Positions 34,561-43,546 of a stretch of 64,000 nt of DNA are shown one piece after another. The notes beneath the pieces are model-generated. The model had not been told where the DNA came from. It did not search any database and saw only the letters and a program-made list of their open reading frames with translations. A program made the position numbers and the translations under genes. This DNA is from Streptomyces sp. A0958. Lineage in GTDB: Bacteria > Actinomycetota > Actinomycetes > Streptomycetales > Streptomycetaceae. Position 1 is the first letter of the stretch; every line of letters starts with the position of its first letter. Location of the stretch: contig NZ_SSBK01000005.1 of assembly GCF_004795035.1 (NCBI RefSeq), positions 1 through 64,000 of the forward strand. The letters are read 5' to 3'.

Positions 34561-36489
34561 ATGACGCTGCTGCAGAGCATCCGGGGGCCGCACGATCTCA
34601 AGGCACTGAACGCGTCACAACTCGGCGAACTCGCCGACGACATCCGTACGTTCCTGGTGCAGGCCGTGGCCAGGACCGGGGGCCATCTGGGCCCCAACCT
34701 CGGGGTGGTGGAGCTGACCATCGCCCTGCACCGGGTCTTCGACTCACCCGTGGACCGCGTCCTGTGGGACACCGGCCACCAGAGCTACGTGCACAAACTC
34801 CTCACCGGGCGCCAGGACTTCTCCAAGCTGCGCAGCAAGGGCGGCCTGTCCGGCTACCCGTCCCGCGAGGAGTCGGAGCACGACGTCATCGAGAACTCGC
34901 ACGCCTCCACCGTCCTGGGCTGGGCCGACGGCCTCGCCAAGGCCAACGAGGTGCGCGGCAAGGACGACCACGTCGTCGCGGTCATCGGTGACGGAGCCCT
35001 CACCGGCGGCATGGCTTGGGAGGCGCTGAACAACATCGCCGCCGCCAAGGACCGCCCGCTGATCATCGTCGTCAACGACAACGAACGCTCCTACGCCCCC
35101 ACCATCGGCGGCCTCGCCCGCCACCTGGCGACCCTGCGCACCACCGACGGCTACGAGCGCTTCCTCGCCTGGGGCAAGGACCTCCTGGAACGCACCCCCG
35201 TCATCGGTCAGCCGCTGTACGGGTCGCTGCACGGGGCGAAGAAGGGGTTCAAGGACTTCATCGCCCCGCAGGGCATGTTCGAGGACCTGGGGCTGAAGTA
35301 CATCGGCCCGGTCGACGGGCACGACACCGCCGCCGTCGAGGCGGCGCTGCAGCGCGCCAAGCGCTTCCAGGGCCCGGTGCTCGTGCACTGCATCACCGAG
35401 AAGGGGCGCGGCTACGCCCCCGCCCTGAGGGACGAGGCGGACCGCTTCCACACCGTCGGCGCCATGGACCCGCTGACCTGCGTCCCGCTCGCCCCCTCGG
35501 CCGGCCCGTCCTGGACCTCCGTGTTCGGGGACGAGATCGCGGCGATCGGGGCCGAGCGGCCGGACGTCGTCGCGCTCACCGCCGCGATGCTGGACCCCGT
35601 TGGGCTGACGAAGTTCGCCGAGGCGTTCCCCGACCGCGTCTGGGACGTGGGCATCGCCGAACAGCACGCCGCGGTCAGCGCCGCCGGGCTCGCCACGGGC
35701 GGGCTGCACCCGGTCGTCGCCGTCTACGCCACCTTCCTGAACCGGGCGTTCGACCAGCTGCTGATGGACGTCGCCCTGCACAGGTGCGGCGTGACGTTCG
35801 TCCTGGACCGGGCCGGGGTCACCGGGCCCGACGGCGCCTCGCACAACGGCATGTGGGACATGTCCGTGCTCCAGGTCGTGCCCGGGCTGCGCATCGCGGC
35901 CCCGCGCGACGCGGAGCGGCTGCGGGAGGAACTGCGCGAGGCCGTCGCGGTGGACGACGCGCCGACACTGGTCCGGTTCCCGAAGGAGTCGGTGGGCGAG
36001 CCGGTCCCCGCGATCGGGCGGATCGGCGGCATGGACGTGCTGCGGCGCGCCGAGGACGCCGATGTGCTGCTCGTCGCCGTCGGCGTGATGGCGCCCGTCT
36101 GCCTGCGTACCGCCGAACTGCTCGCCGGAGCGGGCATCCGCTGCACCGTGGTGGACCCGCGCTGGGTCAAACCGGTCGACGCGCGGCTGGCACCGCTCGC
36201 GGCGGAGCACCGGCTCGTCGCCGTCGTCGAGGACAACAGCCGTGCGGGGGGCGTCGGTTCGGCGGTCGGCCAGGCGCTGCGGGACGCCGGCGTCGATGTA
36301 CCGCTGCGGACCTTCGGCATTCCCGAGCAGTTCCTCGCACACGGCAAGAGGGCCGAGGTGCTGGCCGACATCGGACTCACACCGGTCGAGATCGCGGGCC
36401 GGATCAGCGCCGCGACGGCCGCCCGGACAGCGGGCGGCGGCCCGGGGCACGGCGCCCCGGCCAACGGGCACAAGGAGAGCGGGGCATGA
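34561..36489 (+). CDS. dxs: 1-deoxy-D-xylulose-5-phosphate synthase
   Basis: A 642-residue thiamine-diphosphate enzyme that condenses pyruvate and glyceraldehyde 3-phosphate, the entry step of the MEP pathway. [18 protein letters not shown] near residue 41, [17 protein letters not shown] near 67, the cofactor motif [17 protein letters not shown] near 142, and [20 protein letters not shown] near 362 (catalytic Glu) are all intact. ATG at 34561 follows GAGAGGGGG. Its presence inside the hopanoid operon suggests boosted isoprenoid supply when hopanoids are made. The stop overlaps the hpnO start. Confidence 0.95.
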   Translation: MTLLQSIRGPHDLKALNASQLGELADDIRTFLVQAVARTGGHLGPNLGVVELTIALHRVFDSPVDRVLWDTGHQSYVHKLLTGRQDFSKLRSKGGLSGYPSREESEHDVIENSHASTVLGWADGLAKANEVRGKDDHVVAVIGDGALTGGMAWEALNNIAAAKDRPLIIVVNDNERSYAPTIGGLARHLATLRTTDGYERFLAWGKDLLERTPVIGQPLYGSLHGAKKGFKDFIAPQGMFEDLGLKYIGPVDGHDTAAVEAALQRAKRFQGPVLVHCITEKGRGYAPALRDEADRFHTVGAMDPLTCVPLAPSAGPSWTSVFGDEIAAIGAERPDVVALTAAMLDPVGLTKFAEAFPDRVWDVGIAEQHAAVSAAGLATGGLHPVVAVYATFLNRAFDQLLMDVALHRCGVTFVLDRAGVTGPDGASHNGMWDMSVLQVVPGLRIAAPRDAERLREELREAVAVDDAPTLVRFPKESVGEPVPAIGRIGGMDVLRRAEDADVLLVAVGVMAPVCLRTAELLAGAGIRCTVVDPRWVKPVDARLAPLAAEHRLVAVVEDNSRAGGVGSAVGQALRDAGVDVPLRTFGIPEQFLAHGKRAEVLADIGLTPVEIAGRISAATAARTAGGGPGHGAPANGHKESGA

Positions 36490-37883
36490 AGGACGACGAG
36501 CCCAAGGGCTTCGATCTGGCGCGGCTACTCGCCGAGCGCGGCGCCGAACGCTACGAACTGCACACCAAGCACCTCAACCACCAGCTCCCGCGCATGCTGC
36601 ACACCATCGGCTTCGACAAGGTCTACGAACGGGCCGAGGGTGCGCACTTCTGGGACGCGGAGGGCAACGACTACCTGGACATGCTCGCCGGTTTCGGCGT
36701 GATGGGGCTCGGCCGGCACCACCCCGTCGTACGCAAGGCGCTGCACGACGTCCTGGACGCCTCGCTCGCCGACCTGACCCGCTTCGACTGCCAGCCGCTG
36801 CCGGGTCTGCTGGCGGAGAAGCTGCTGAGCCACAGTCCGCACCTGGACCGGGTGTTCTTCGGCAACAGCGGCACGGAGGCCGTCGAGACGGCGCTCAAGT
36901 TCGCCCGGTACGCCACCGGCAGGCCGCGCATCCTGTACTGCGACCACGCCTTCCACGGGCTGACCACCGGCTCCCTCTCGGTCAACGGCGAGGGCGGCTT
37001 CCGCGACGGCTTCGCCCCGCTGCTGCCCGACACCGCCATCGCGCTCGGTGACCTCGACGCCCTGCGGCGGGAGCTCAAGCGCGGCGACGTGGCCGCGCTC
37101 GTGGTGGAGCCGATCCAGGGCAAGGGCGTGCACGCCGCGCCGCCCGGGTTCCTGCGCGAGGCCCAGGAGCTGCTGCACAAGCACAAGGCCCTCCTCATCG
37201 CCGACGAGGTGCAGACGGGTCTGGGCAGGACCGGCGACTTCTACGCGTACCAGCACGAGGAGGGCGTCGAACCCGACCTGGTCTGCGTCGCCAAGGCGCT
37301 CTCCGGCGGGTACGTCCCGGTCGGGGCGACGCTCGGCAAGGACTGGATCTTCAAGCGGGTCTACTCCTCGATGGACCGGGTCCTCGTCCACTCCGCGAGT
37401 TTCGGCTCCAACGCGCAGGCCATGGCGGCAGGACTCGCGGTGCTCTCGGTGATGGAGGACGAGGAGACCGTGGCGCACGCGCGCCGCACCGGCGACCTGC
37501 TGCGCGAGCGGCTGTCCGCGCTCGTCGGCCGCTACGAGCTGCTGCACGAGGTGCGGGGGCGCGGGCTGATGATCGGCATCGAGTTCGGCCGCCCGTCCTC
37601 GCTGAAGCTGCGCAGTCGCTGGACCATGCTCCAGGCGGCCCGCAAGGGGCTCTTCGCGCAGATGGTGGTCGTGCCCCTGTTGCAGAAGCACCGCATCCTC
37701 ACCCAGGTCTCCGGCGACCACCTCGAAGTGATCAAGCTGATTCCGCCGCTGGTGATCGACGACGCGGACGTGGACCGGTTCGTGAGTGCGTTCACGGCCG
37801 TCATGGACGACGCGCACAGCGGCGGCGGGCTGATGTGGGACTTCGGCCGGACCCTGGTGAAGCAGGCGGTCGCCAACCGCTGA
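36486..37883 (+). CDS. hpnO: Aminobacteriohopanetriol aminotransferase HpnO (class III, PLP)
   Basis: A 465-residue class III aminotransferase. [18 protein letters not shown] near residue 121, [18 protein letters not shown] near 150, [13 protein letters not shown] near 239 and [18 protein letters not shown] (PLP Lys, near 268) are seen. HpnO-type enzymes aminate ribosylhopane to 35-aminobacteriohopanetriol. The extra N-terminal 60 residues and the C-terminal [15 protein letters not shown] are typical of the actinobacterial hopanoid version. ATG at 36486 overlaps the dxs stop (ATGA). It is the last biosynthetic gene of the operon. Confidence 0.92.
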   Translation: MKDDEPKGFDLARLLAERGAERYELHTKHLNHQLPRMLHTIGFDKVYERAEGAHFWDAEGNDYLDMLAGFGVMGLGRHHPVVRKALHDVLDASLADLTRFDCQPLPGLLAEKLLSHSPHLDRVFFGNSGTEAVETALKFARYATGRPRILYCDHAFHGLTTGSLSVNGEGGFRDGFAPLLPDTAIALGDLDALRRELKRGDVAALVVEPIQGKGVHAAPPGFLREAQELLHKHKALLIADEVQTGLGRTGDFYAYQHEEGVEPDLVCVAKALSGGYVPVGATLGKDWIFKRVYSSMDRVLVHSASFGSNAQAMAAGLAVLSVMEDEETVAHARRTGDLLRERLSALVGRYELLHEVRGRGLMIGIEFGRPSSLKLRSRWTMLQAARKGLFAQMVVVPLLQKHRILTQVSGDHLEVIKLIPPLVIDDADVDRFVSAFTAVMDDAHSGGGLMWDFGRTLVKQAVANR

Positions 37884-37888
37884 GGCTT

Positions 37889-37923
37889 TTGCCTCGGAGG
37901 CAAGAAATTTGCCTCCGAGGAAA
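37889..37923 (+). promoter_or_regulatory. Twin operator upstream of the XRE-cupin gene
   Basis: TTGCCTCGGAGGCAA at 37889-37903 is a perfect palindrome around a central G. TTGCCTCCGAGGAAA at 37909-37923 is a near copy, exactly 20 bases on, so both face the same side of the helix. They lie 20-55 bases before the regulator's ATG. This is what an autoregulatory XRE operator would look like; it could also act on the hopanoid operon end. Confidence 0.6.
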
Positions 37924-37943
37924 GTCTTTGGCCCAATGGAGGC

Positions 37944-38552
37944 ATGAATCCTCCGGACGGTCAGGTGGCCGACGAGCTTCCCGGCGTCGCGCCACGTCTG
38001 CGCGACCTGCGCCGCGGCCGTGGTCTCACCCTGGAGACCGCGGCGCAGCGCGCCGGGCTCTCGCCCGCCCATCTGTCCCGGCTCGAAACGGGCCGGCGCC
38101 AGCCCTCGCTGCCGATGCTGCTCCAGCTGGCCAGGATCTACGGTACGACGGTTTCCGAGCTGCTCGGCGAGATCCCCCCGGAACGTGACGCGATCGTCCG
38201 AGGCCGCCCGTTCGAGGGCGCGGAGGCCGACGGCTGGTTGTACCAGCAGGCCGGCGGCTCCGGCCGGGCCATGCAGGCGCTGCGCGTCCGCGTCCCGTAC
38301 GGCGCCCAGGGCGACCTGGTCCGCGTCCACCCCGGCGAGGAGTGGCTGTACGTCCTGGCGGGCCGCCTGCGGGTGACGCTCGGCGAGACGGTGCACGACC
38401 TCGCCCCCGGGGACAGCGCGCACTTCGACTCGCTCACCCCGCACCGGATCGCGGCCCCGGAACCGGACGGCTCCGAGCTGCTCTTCGTCCACACCCTGCT
38501 GCAGAGCCCCGCCGCCGAGCTGTGCCTCGGCAGCGGAATCCATCGTCGCTAG
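37944..38552 (+). CDS. XRE-family regulator with cupin sensor domain
   Basis: A 202-residue two-domain regulator. Residues 16-75 form an XRE helix-turn-helix ([20 protein letters not shown] and [20 protein letters not shown]), and residues 105-190 a cupin_2 barrel ([40 protein letters not shown] region). Relatives such as SutR or PuuR bind metabolites in the cupin. ATG at 37944 follows GGAGG. It follows hpnO by 60 bases in the same direction and may report on or control hopanoid synthesis or the small membrane protein downstream. Confidence 0.9.
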   Translation: MNPPDGQVADELPGVAPRLRDLRRGRGLTLETAAQRAGLSPAHLSRLETGRRQPSLPMLLQLARIYGTTVSELLGEIPPERDAIVRGRPFEGAEADGWLYQQAGGSGRAMQALRVRVPYGAQGDLVRVHPGEEWLYVLAGRLRVTLGETVHDLAPGDSAHFDSLTPHRIAAPEPDGSELLFVHTLLQSPAAELCLGSGIHRR

Positions 38553-38614
38553 GGCGTGTTCTGAGAGTGCCGCCTGCCGGTCGGGCGGACGGCGTTACTT
38601 TCACAACACGCCCT
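38551..38614. repeat. 64-bp palindromic (MITE- or REP-like) element
   Basis: AGGGCGTGTTCTGAGAGT at 38551-38568 matches the inverse of 38597-38614 at 16 of 18 bases, and the interior CCGCC/GGCGG blocks pair too, so nearly the entire 64 bases fold into one hairpin. It starts within the TAG of the XRE gene. It may be a small mobile-element relic and a terminator at the same time. Confidence 0.65.
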
Positions 38615-38658
38615 GGACGTACCCGCGGCCGGGCCCCCGGTCGCCAGAGAGGCCTGTC

Positions 38659-38835
38659 ATGTCCGACTCCGAGAACTACGACCCGCTCACCCCCGCCAAG
38701 CGTGCGAACGCCGACACGCAGGAGAAGAAGATGCCCCGCGGGCTCGTCATCCGGCTGTTCGCCTACCTGGTGGCCGGGCACGTCATCGCCGGGTTCCTGT
38801 ACCTGCTGTTCGCGGTGGGGATGCACAACCAGTAG
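38659..38835 (+). CDS. Small DUF6126-like single-span membrane protein
   Basis: A 58-residue protein beginning MSDSENYDPLTPAKRANADT, with a charged stretch and one membrane helix from about residue 30 to 54 (VIRLFAYLVAGHVIAGFLYL), ending GMHNQ. ATG at 38659 follows AGAGAGG. It is too short for routine detection but is conserved, from memory, after the XRE-cupin gene in other streptomycetes (DUF6126, SCO6771-like). Function is unknown. Its place beside the hopanoid operon suggests a membrane role. Confidence 0.75.
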   Translation: MSDSENYDPLTPAKRANADTQEKKMPRGLVIRLFAYLVAGHVIAGFLYLLFAVGMHNQ

Positions 38836-38850
38836 GCCCCCTCGGCTCGA

Positions 38851-39663
38851 TCAGCCCTCGTCGAGGAGCCGTTCGCGCAGCCGCTCCCGGATGGCGGGCG
38901 TGAGCCCCAGGCCGTCGGCGAGGTAGACGTCGGTGCCGCCCCAGGTCTCGTCGATGGCCGCGAAGGCCGCGGCGAGGTAGTCGGGGTGGGCGCCGAAGAG
39001 CGGGTTCAGCAGTTCCATCACCTCCGGCGACATCCCGGCCGGCGAGGTGTCGCTGCGGTGGACCCGGTAGCGGCGGTGCGCGTCGTTGGACTTGAGGTAG
39101 TCGGCCTCGATGGTCTCGCGCCCGACACCGACCGCCAGCAGCGTCACCGCGATGGTGAGCCCGGCCCGGTCCTTGCCGGCCGCGCAGTGCATCAGCGCGG
39201 GCACGCTGTCCTCGGCCAGCGCGTGCAGGACCCGGCTGTGCTCGGCCGTGCGGTCCAGGATGATCGCGCGGTAGGAGGCGACCATGCGGCGGGTCCCCTT
39301 CCCGTCGGCCAGGATCGAGCGCAGCTCGTCCATGCCGCCGTCGCGCACCATCCGCCAGAACTCGGCCCCGTCCGCCGGGTCGCTGAGCGGGATGCTCACA
39401 TTGCGTACGCCCGGCAGCTCCACGTCGAGGCCGTCCAGCTTGTGGTCCGCCGCGTTGCGGAAGTCGAAGACGGTGTGCAGGCCGAGCCCGCTGAGGAACG
39501 CCGTGTCCTCGACCGTCGCGTGCGCCAGGTGGCCACTGCGGTAGAGCTTTCCGTACCGCACCCGGCGGCCGTCGGACGTGGGCAGTCCGCCCACGTCCCG
39601 GAAGTTGCGGATGCCGGCCAGTACGGGCTCCGCCGGCGGGGTCTGCGGCAGCTGCTGCGTCAC
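38851..39663 (-). CDS. Tyrosine-protein phosphatase, PtpB-like
   Basis: A 270-residue protein of the family that includes mycobacterial PtpB. RNFRDVGGLPTSDGRRVRYG near residue 18 is the N-terminal fingerprint and MHCAAGKDRAGLTIAV near 157 is the CX5R phosphate loop, where Asp after Lys marks the PtpB/lipid-phosphatase-like subgroup. It should dephosphorylate protein Tyr or phosphoinositides; it has no export signal. GTG at 39663 lies five bases after AGGAG; an ATG at 39711 would add 16 residues with no ribosome site. It converges with the small membrane gene. Confidence 0.87.
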   Translation of the reverse strand: MTQQLPQTPPAEPVLAGIRNFRDVGGLPTSDGRRVRYGKLYRSGHLAHATVEDTAFLSGLGLHTVFDFRNAADHKLDGLDVELPGVRNVSIPLSDPADGAEFWRMVRDGGMDELRSILADGKGTRRMVASYRAIILDRTAEHSRVLHALAEDSVPALMHCAAGKDRAGLTIAVTLLAVGVGRETIEADYLKSNDAHRRYRVHRSDTSPAGMSPEVMELLNPLFGAHPDYLAAAFAAIDETWGGTDVYLADGLGLTPAIRERLRERLLDEG

Positions 39664-39877
39664 GGTCACTCCTGAAGGCTCTGCCCCGGCGCCTGTCGCC
39701 GACGGGCCCACGCCCGTGACGATACGACATCGATTCCTAGGACAACCATCTCGGTCAGCGCCCTTCGGAGGTGCCGGACCGGGCTCGATTTCCGTGTGCG
39801 GGGCGTTGCCCTCCCTCCCCGTGCGGTCGATGATGTGCGGAACTGTGCGAATCTGTGGGCACGTGGACGGGGGCGCG

Positions 39878-41967
39878 ATGATCGAGACGAGCGACCGGGG
39901 CCGGACCTGGCTGCTGACCGGGGCGAGCGGCGGCTACGCCCTCCACCTCACCGACCGGCACGAGCTGCTGCACCTGCACTGGGGCCCGCGGATCTCCCTG
40001 GCCGCCGCCGAAGCCCTGGCCGCCGCCCCCGCACCGCCCGGCCGGGGCTTCGAATCCCCGCTGGACGGCCGCGAGGAGTACCCGGTGGAGGGCGGCCCCC
40101 GGTTCGTCCGCCCCGCCCTGTCGGTACGCACCGACGAGGTGCGCGGGACCGCGTGGGCCTTCACGGGCGACACCGTGGACGGCGACGAGCTGCGGATCTC
40201 CTTCCACGACCCGGTGCACCACCTCGCGGTCACCCTGCACTACCGGATGCGCGACGACTCCGACGTCATCGAGCGCTGGACGACACTCACCCACACCGGG
40301 CCGGACGGCCCGCCGCTGGAGCTGCTCCGCGCCGACGCGGCGGCCTGGTCCCCGCCGGCCCGCGACCGCTGGCGGCTCAGCCGGCTGCACGGCCGCTGGG
40401 CGGCGGAAACCCAGCTGGAGCGCACCGAGCTGGCGTACGGCGAACACCTCCTGTCCAGCCGGCGCGGCCACACCAGGGGCTGCCCTGGCTCGCCCTTGAC
40501 GCGGACGGCGCGGCGACCGAGGAGGAGGGCGAGGTCTACGGCTGCGCGCTCGGCTGGTCCGGGTCCTGGCGCATCGCCGTACAGCGGCTGCCCGACGGGC
40601 TCGTGCAGATCACCGGCGGCGCCGGCTACGACGAGTCCGGGCTGCTGCGGCTCGCGCCGGGGGAGTCGTACACCAGCCCCGTCTTCGCCGGGTTGTGGAG
40701 CGCGGCGGGCTTCGGCGGGGCCAGCCGCGCCTGGCACGCCTGGCAGCTCGCCCATGTGATCCCCGACGCGTCAAAGCCGCGCCCGGTGCTCTACAACTCC
40801 TGGGAGGCCACCCGTTTCGACATCGCGGAGGAGCAGCAGCGGGCGCTGGCCGAACGCGCCGCGGTGATGGGCGTCGAGCTGTTCGTCGTGGACGACGCCT
40901 GGTTCGGGCAGCGGGTGAGCGACCGGGCCGGGCTCGGCGACTGGACGCCGAACCCGGAGCGCTTCCCGAACGGGCTCGGCCCGCTCGCCGAGCATGTGCA
41001 CGGGCTCGGCATGCGGTTCGGGATCTGGGTCGAGCCCGAGATGGTCAATCCCGACAGTGACCTCTACCGCGCGCACCCCGACTGGGTCCAGCACTTCCCC
41101 GGGCGGGAGAGGACTGAGTTCCGCAATCAGCTGGTCCTCAACCTGGCCCGCCCCGATGTGCGGGCGTATCTGTGGGAGCGGCTGGACGCGCTGCTGTCCG
41201 GCACCCCGGTCGACTATGTGAAGTGGGACTTCAACCGCTGCTTCTCGGACGCGGGCTGGCTGGGCGCGGACTACCCGCAGCGGCTCTGGACCGAGCACGT
41301 GGACGCCCTCTACGCCCTGATCGACCGGCTGCGCGCCGCCCACCCGGGTGTCGCCTTCGAGTCCTGCTCGGGCGGCGGCGGGCGGATCGACCTGGGCATC
41401 CTCTCCCGTACGGACCAGGTCTGGACGTCGGACAACACCGATCCGCTGGACCGCCTCGCCATCCAGGAGGGCTTCGGGCAGATCCACCCGGCCCGGGTGA
41501 TGGCGGCGTGGGTCACCGACAGCCCGAACCTCCAGCTGAACGGCCGCTCCTCCTCGCTGCGCTTCCGGTTCGTGAGCGCCATGGCCGGGGTGCTGGGGGT
41601 CGGCGGGGACCTCACCGAGTGGAGCGGCGCAGAGCTGGACGAGGCGCGCGGGTGGGTGGAGCTGTACAAGGAGATCCGCCCGGTCGTGCAGCTGGGGGAG
41701 CTGTACCGGCTGCGAGCGCCGGGAGACGGGTTCAGCGCCGTGCAGTACGTGCGGGGCGCGGACACCGTCGTACTGATGTGGCTCCACGCCCAGCGGTACG
41801 GGGAGGAGACGCCGGCCCTGCGGTTGCGCGGTCTCGATGCGGAGGCGACGTACACCTGCCTGGACACGGGGGCCGTGCACCACGGTTCGGTGCTGCTGCA
41901 CCACGGGCTGCGCACCGGGCTGAGCGGCGACCTGGACGCGCGGGTGCTGCGGTTGCGGCGCGGATGA
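39878..41967 (+). pseudogene. GH36 alpha-galactosidase split by a one-base frameshift
   Basis: ATG at 39878, behind GGACGGGGG, opens a GH36 N-terminal beta-sandwich: LLTGASGGYALHLTD through LSSRRGHT. At GGGG 40476-40479 the frame is lost; the protein resumes one frame over at GLPWLALDADGAATEEEGEVY and continues intact to 41967. The barrel has DYVKWDFNR (nucleophile Asp) and WTSDNTDPLDRLAIQEGF (acid/base Asp). Together the parts would make about 697 residues, normal for the family, hydrolysing alpha-galactosides in the cytoplasm. A missing G in the run explains everything. Either a recent null mutation or an assembly error. Confidence 0.85.
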
Positions 41968-42025
41968 TGGCCATGGCATGTCCGTAATGGGATGTTTCGC
42001 CGAACATGCCCCGGTTGCAAGGGAG

Positions 42026-42053
42026 ATGATCACCCGCTCGTGAGCGGGATCAT
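42026..42053 (+). terminator. Hairpin after the GH36 gene
   Basis: ATGATCACCCGCTC at 42026-42039 pairs with GAGCGGGATCAT at 42042-42053, apart from one unpaired base. It lies 59 bases after the GH36 stop. Confidence 0.55.
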
Positions 42054-42189
42054 ATCCGTGACGGTGTGTGGTGGCGCCGCGGTGGGGTATTCCGTACGCC
42101 GCGCGGAAAGCCAAGATCCGTAATCCACGGAGTGTGACCGGAATTCCGCGCCGAATTTCCGGTGCCGAATCCGGTGCGGAACCCGTGGC

Positions 42190-42219
42190 TTGTTTCCGCC
42201 GTCCCGGCTCGCTTACGTT
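42190..42219 (+). promoter_or_regulatory. Candidate promoter of the riboswitch-peptidase transcript
   Basis: TTGTTT at 42190-42195 and TACGTT at 42214-42219 are 18 bases apart and lie about 45 bases before the riboswitch, a suitable position for its transcription start. Confidence 0.4.
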
Positions 42220-42265
42220 CCATGTCAATCCGGATGGAACGCCCAATCCTGCCGCCGTCCGGAAT

Positions 42266-42405
42266 TCGCATCCACTCACCGTGTGGCAGGAGCGGGGGAA
42301 CCAGGTAAGCCGCCGACCGGGAGAACCGGCCGGCTAGGGGTGAAGTCGCGCCATGCGCGGCCGGGCATCTCCAGCCCGAACCCGACAGCTCACCTCGCAG
42401 GCGCC
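42266..42405 (+). ncRNA. c-di-AMP riboswitch (ydaO-yuaA type)
   Basis: The conserved ydaO blocks occur in order: GCGGGGGAACC near 42291, TAGGGGTGAAGTC near 42335, CCGGGCATCTCC near 42361, and CCGAACCCGACAGCTCACCT at 42375-42394 followed by CGCAGGCG. In streptomycetes this riboswitch precedes cell-wall hydrolase genes such as rpfA and M23 peptidases, and c-di-AMP binding reduces their expression. It ends 17 bases before the peptidase ATG. Rest of the 41968-42421 gap: terminator, promoter and a TGTCCGTAATGGGATGTTT motif at 41979. Confidence 0.88.
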
Positions 42406-42421
42406 GGAGAGGAAACCCTTC

Positions 42422-43363
42422 ATGCCCATTTCGGGTAAGCACCGCCGTCCCAAGTCCAGCACCATCGCCCGTGGCGTCGTCGCCGCGAGCGCCGGCGGAG
42501 CCGTCATCGCGCTTCCGCTGCTCGGCGCCACCGGTGCCCACGCCGCGGAGCAGACCGCCCCGGCCACCTCGAAGTCGGCCGCCGCGCACACCACCCCGGC
42601 CAAGTCCGTGAAGAGCACCGGCACCACCACCTACTCCGTGGTCTCCGGTGACTACCTGTCGAAGATCGCGGCCGAGCACAAGCTCAAGGGCGGCTGGCAC
42701 AAGCTGTACCAGGACAACCGCGCGGTCGTCGGCGACAACCCGAGCCTGATCTTCCCGGGCATGAAGCTGACGCTCGGCGCCAAGTCGGCCACGACCGCCT
42801 CCACCACCCCGTCGAAGGCGCCGGCCAGGACGGAGGCGAAGGTCGAGACGAAGACCGAGACCAAGTCCGGGACGGAGGCCGCCACGACCTCCGACTCGTC
42901 CTCCTCCGGCGCCTCCGCGTCCCAGGAGACCCAGGCCCCGGCCACCCAGGACAACGCCTCCGGTTACGTCCACCCGGTCCCGGGCAACCACACCACCGCC
43001 TACCGCGCCTCCGGCGCCAGCTGGTCCAGCGGCAGCCACACCGGCATCGACTTCCCCGTCGCCAGCGGCACCAGCGTGAAGGCCATCACCTCCGGCACCG
43101 TCGTCACCGCCGGCTGGGGCGGCGCGTACGGCAACGAGGTCGTCATCAAGCACGCCGACGGCCACTACTCGCAGTACGGCCACATGTCCTCGCTCTCCGT
43201 CTCGGCGGGCCAGACCGTGACCGCGGGCCAGCAGGTCGGCCTCTCCGGCGCCACCGGCAACGCCACCGGCCCGCACCTCCACTTCGAGGTCCGCACCGGC
43301 CCGGCGTACGGCTCGGACATCGACCCGATCGCCTACCTGGCGTCGCACGGGATCTACGTCTGA
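42422..43363 (+). CDS. Secreted LysM/M23 peptidoglycan endopeptidase
   Basis: A 313-residue secreted protein. The signal peptide has a basic start (MPISGKHRRPKSS) and hydrophobic core up to GAHA|AEQ near residue 43. A LysM-like domain covers about 73-120 (TYSVVSGDYLSKIAAEHKLK), then a Thr/Ser/Lys/Glu-rich linker, and the M23 peptidase domain at about 180-313. Zinc ligands lie in HTGIDFPV and GPHLHFEVRTG (HLH). It should cut peptidoglycan cross-bridges. ATG at 42422 follows GGAGAGG; longer readings run into the riboswitch. Expression is expected to respond to c-di-AMP. Confidence 0.92.
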   Translation: MPISGKHRRPKSSTIARGVVAASAGGAVIALPLLGATGAHAAEQTAPATSKSAAAHTTPAKSVKSTGTTTYSVVSGDYLSKIAAEHKLKGGWHKLYQDNRAVVGDNPSLIFPGMKLTLGAKSATTASTTPSKAPARTEAKVETKTETKSGTEAATTSDSSSSGASASQETQAPATQDNASGYVHPVPGNHTTAYRASGASWSSGSHTGIDFPVASGTSVKAITSGTVVTAGWGGAYGNEVVIKHADGHYSQYGHMSSLSVSAGQTVTAGQQVGLSGATGNATGPHLHFEVRTGPAYGSDIDPIAYLASHGIYV

Positions 43364-43406
43364 TCCAGGCAGTACCGGCCCGGTGAACCGGGCCGCGGCA
43401 GAACAG

Positions 43407-43440
43407 AGAGGGGCGGTGCGCGTCGACGCACCGCCCCTCT
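43407..43440 (+). terminator. Perfect 14-bp stem terminator after the M23 gene
   Basis: AGAGGGGCGGTGCG at 43407-43420 pairs perfectly with CGCACCGCCCCTCT at 43427-43440 around CGTCGA, followed by ACTTATT. A second smaller stem, CGGGTGGT/ACCACCCG at 43469-43491, lies before the next gene. Confidence 0.85.
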
Positions 43441-43546
43441 ACTTATTCCCCCTTTACCGAAACCTGACCGGGTGGTTTATCTCACCACCCGTCAACCCCT
43501 TATTACGGTCGCGTAGGTCACATTCGGGGGTGCAGGATATGCCCTT

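Noticed and set aside
38342..38926. Longer rightward frame over the DUF6126-like gene
   Set aside because: It runs out of frame over the XRE gene end and the palindrome; the short 58-residue frame has the ribosome site and membrane helix.
42353..42421. N-terminal extension of the M23 peptidase starting at 42353
   Set aside because: It would translate the conserved riboswitch core; the signal peptide and ribosome site fit ATG at 42422.
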